64,000 bases of DNA from Gracilariopsis chorda (lineage: Eukaryota; Rhodophyta; Florideophyceae; Gracilariales; Gracilariaceae), in the NCBI GenBank assembly GCA_003194525.1, contig NBIV01000123.1, positions 153,401 through 217,400 of the forward strand, given 5' to 3'. The notes under the pieces were generated by a model. It was given only the letters and a program-made list of their open reading frames with translations. It made no database searches and was not told the DNA's origin. This document shows positions 63,493 to 64,000 of the stretch, in pieces; the first letter of the stretch is position 1, and every line of letters starts with the position of its first letter. Both the position numbers and the translations under genes were made by a program.

Positions 63493-64000
63493 TCAACTCC
63501 TTTCGATGAAGGCGGCGGGTTGTCCCAAACTCTCCAACACGGAGTTGACGTCAGACCGTAAAATACGGAGTTCCTCGGCGACCTCCTTTACAGGGGTTGC
63601 CGAAACCACCTCTTGGAGGGATTTTAGTTCCCCTACAAGGGTGTCATGGGCGGTCCACAGAGCGCGGACCTGGGATCCAGGGAAGTCCCCTGGGGGGGTG
63701 TTTATCGCCCGTTCCACGGGGGCTTGAAGCCGCGACAGCGGGAGCAGGCCGGGGTGCCTGGGGCACTGCGGCAACAGCCGGAGTCGATGCTGCATTCCCT
63801 GCGGGGGTGATAACGAGGGCAAAAGGAGGTTCCGGGGTTCCCGGTCGGGGGTATCATTCCGCGATGAAGCGGCGCCAGCACGGCTGGAACTTGTCCGTAT
63901 AGGGATACGGGGTACGAACCGAAACTTCGGAAGTGTCCGCGTTGTCGCGGGAGCGACTACGCGTAACCACTGGCTCCGCGTCGGAGGGATTTCTCGACAT
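63493..64000 (-). pseudogene. Upstream gag segments (N-terminal region) in several frames
   Basis: An ATG at the window edge (64000) opens a short frame (MSRNPSDAEPVVTRSRSRDN) that stops at a TGA near 63,850. A second frame (to 63,493) contains a helical stretch HDTLVGELKSLQEVV ... EELRILRSDVNSVLESL that looks like the coiled coil at the start of many Ty3 Gags. It is in the same frame as the gag at 63438 but separated by stops. Either gag has suffered further indels here, or gag proper starts at 63438 and this is leader. Confidence 0.5.

Larger units (their letters stand above)
53407..64000 (-). mobile_element. Large hairpin-rich Ty3/gypsy chromovirus-type retrotransposon (5' end outside window)
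   Basis: The minus strand carries gag, pol and an 807-bp 3' LTR with an adjoining polypurine tract. The 5' LTR lies past base 64,000, so the element is over 10.6 kb. Pol is a single open frame of 1853 codons, so the insertion is young. It interrupts a MULE. Unusual features are a 595-codon antisense gene between pol and the 3' LTR, a ~450-residue proline-rich linker in pol, and very frequent short hairpins throughout. Examples are CCGCTTGTAAGCGG at 58116-58129, CTCGCACGCGAG at 58094-58105 and CCGACAGAGTCGG at 57755-57767. A solo LTR of the same family is at 14843-15667. Confidence 0.95.

Overview
This is nuclear DNA from a eukaryote, most likely a gracilarioid red alga (Gracilariopsis or Gracilaria). 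The strongest evidence is a complete alpha-1,4-glucan lyase gene at 21.2-24.4 kb. Its length (1088 codons), its 50-residue transit peptide and the position of both catalytic aspartates match what I recall of the Gracilariopsis enzyme. Every host gene I can read is a single uninterrupted reading frame, which fits the intron-poor, compact genes of florideophyte red algae.

Layout. The first 17 kb is transposon debris. A badly decayed Ty3/gypsy element lies at 1-4.5 kb (+). A decayed Ty1/copia element lies at 6.8-10.4 kb (-). A nearly complete Ty3/gypsy element lies at 11.2-16.9 kb (-), with 201-bp LTRs, a 5-bp target duplication and a tRNA-iMet-type primer site. Its protease is split by an 825-bp solo LTR of a different family. 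From 17 to 21 kb there are low-complexity and unassigned sequences, including the second copy of a ~140-bp two-hairpin repeat. A gene island follows at 21-46 kb: glucan lyase, a small hypothetical gene, a P4-type lipid flippase, the mitochondrial phosphate carrier, isoleucyl-tRNA synthetase (-), translation elongation factor 3 (+) and, after a 4-kb empty stretch, a FUN14-domain protein. The synthetase and EF3 are divergently transcribed from one 874-bp intergenic region, so two translation genes may share a promoter.

From 48 kb onward it is mobile DNA again. A Mutator-like element (48.2-53.4 kb, -) carries a transposase gene and a second gene joining a Ulp1-type protease to a FAR1-type DNA-binding domain. 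It is interrupted at 53,406 by a large Ty3/gypsy retrotransposon that runs off the window end (53,407 to beyond 64,000, -).

The most interesting object is that last retrotransposon. (1) Its whole length (LTR, gag, pol and an extra gene) is studded with short near-perfect hairpins (4-6 bp stems, 2-6 nt loops, roughly one every 20-40 bases where I checked). The homologous coding sequence of its decayed cousin at 1-4.5 kb, the host genes and the other Ty3 element lack this. (2) It carries a 595-codon open reading frame of unknown function, antisense to gag-pol, between pol and the 3' LTR. (3) Gag and pol are joined by a plausible -1 frameshift site followed directly by hairpins. (4) Pol ends in a ~450-residue proline-rich linker and a chromodomain. 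The solo LTR inside the 11-17 kb element belongs to this family and has the same hairpins, so the family has moved repeatedly in this genome.
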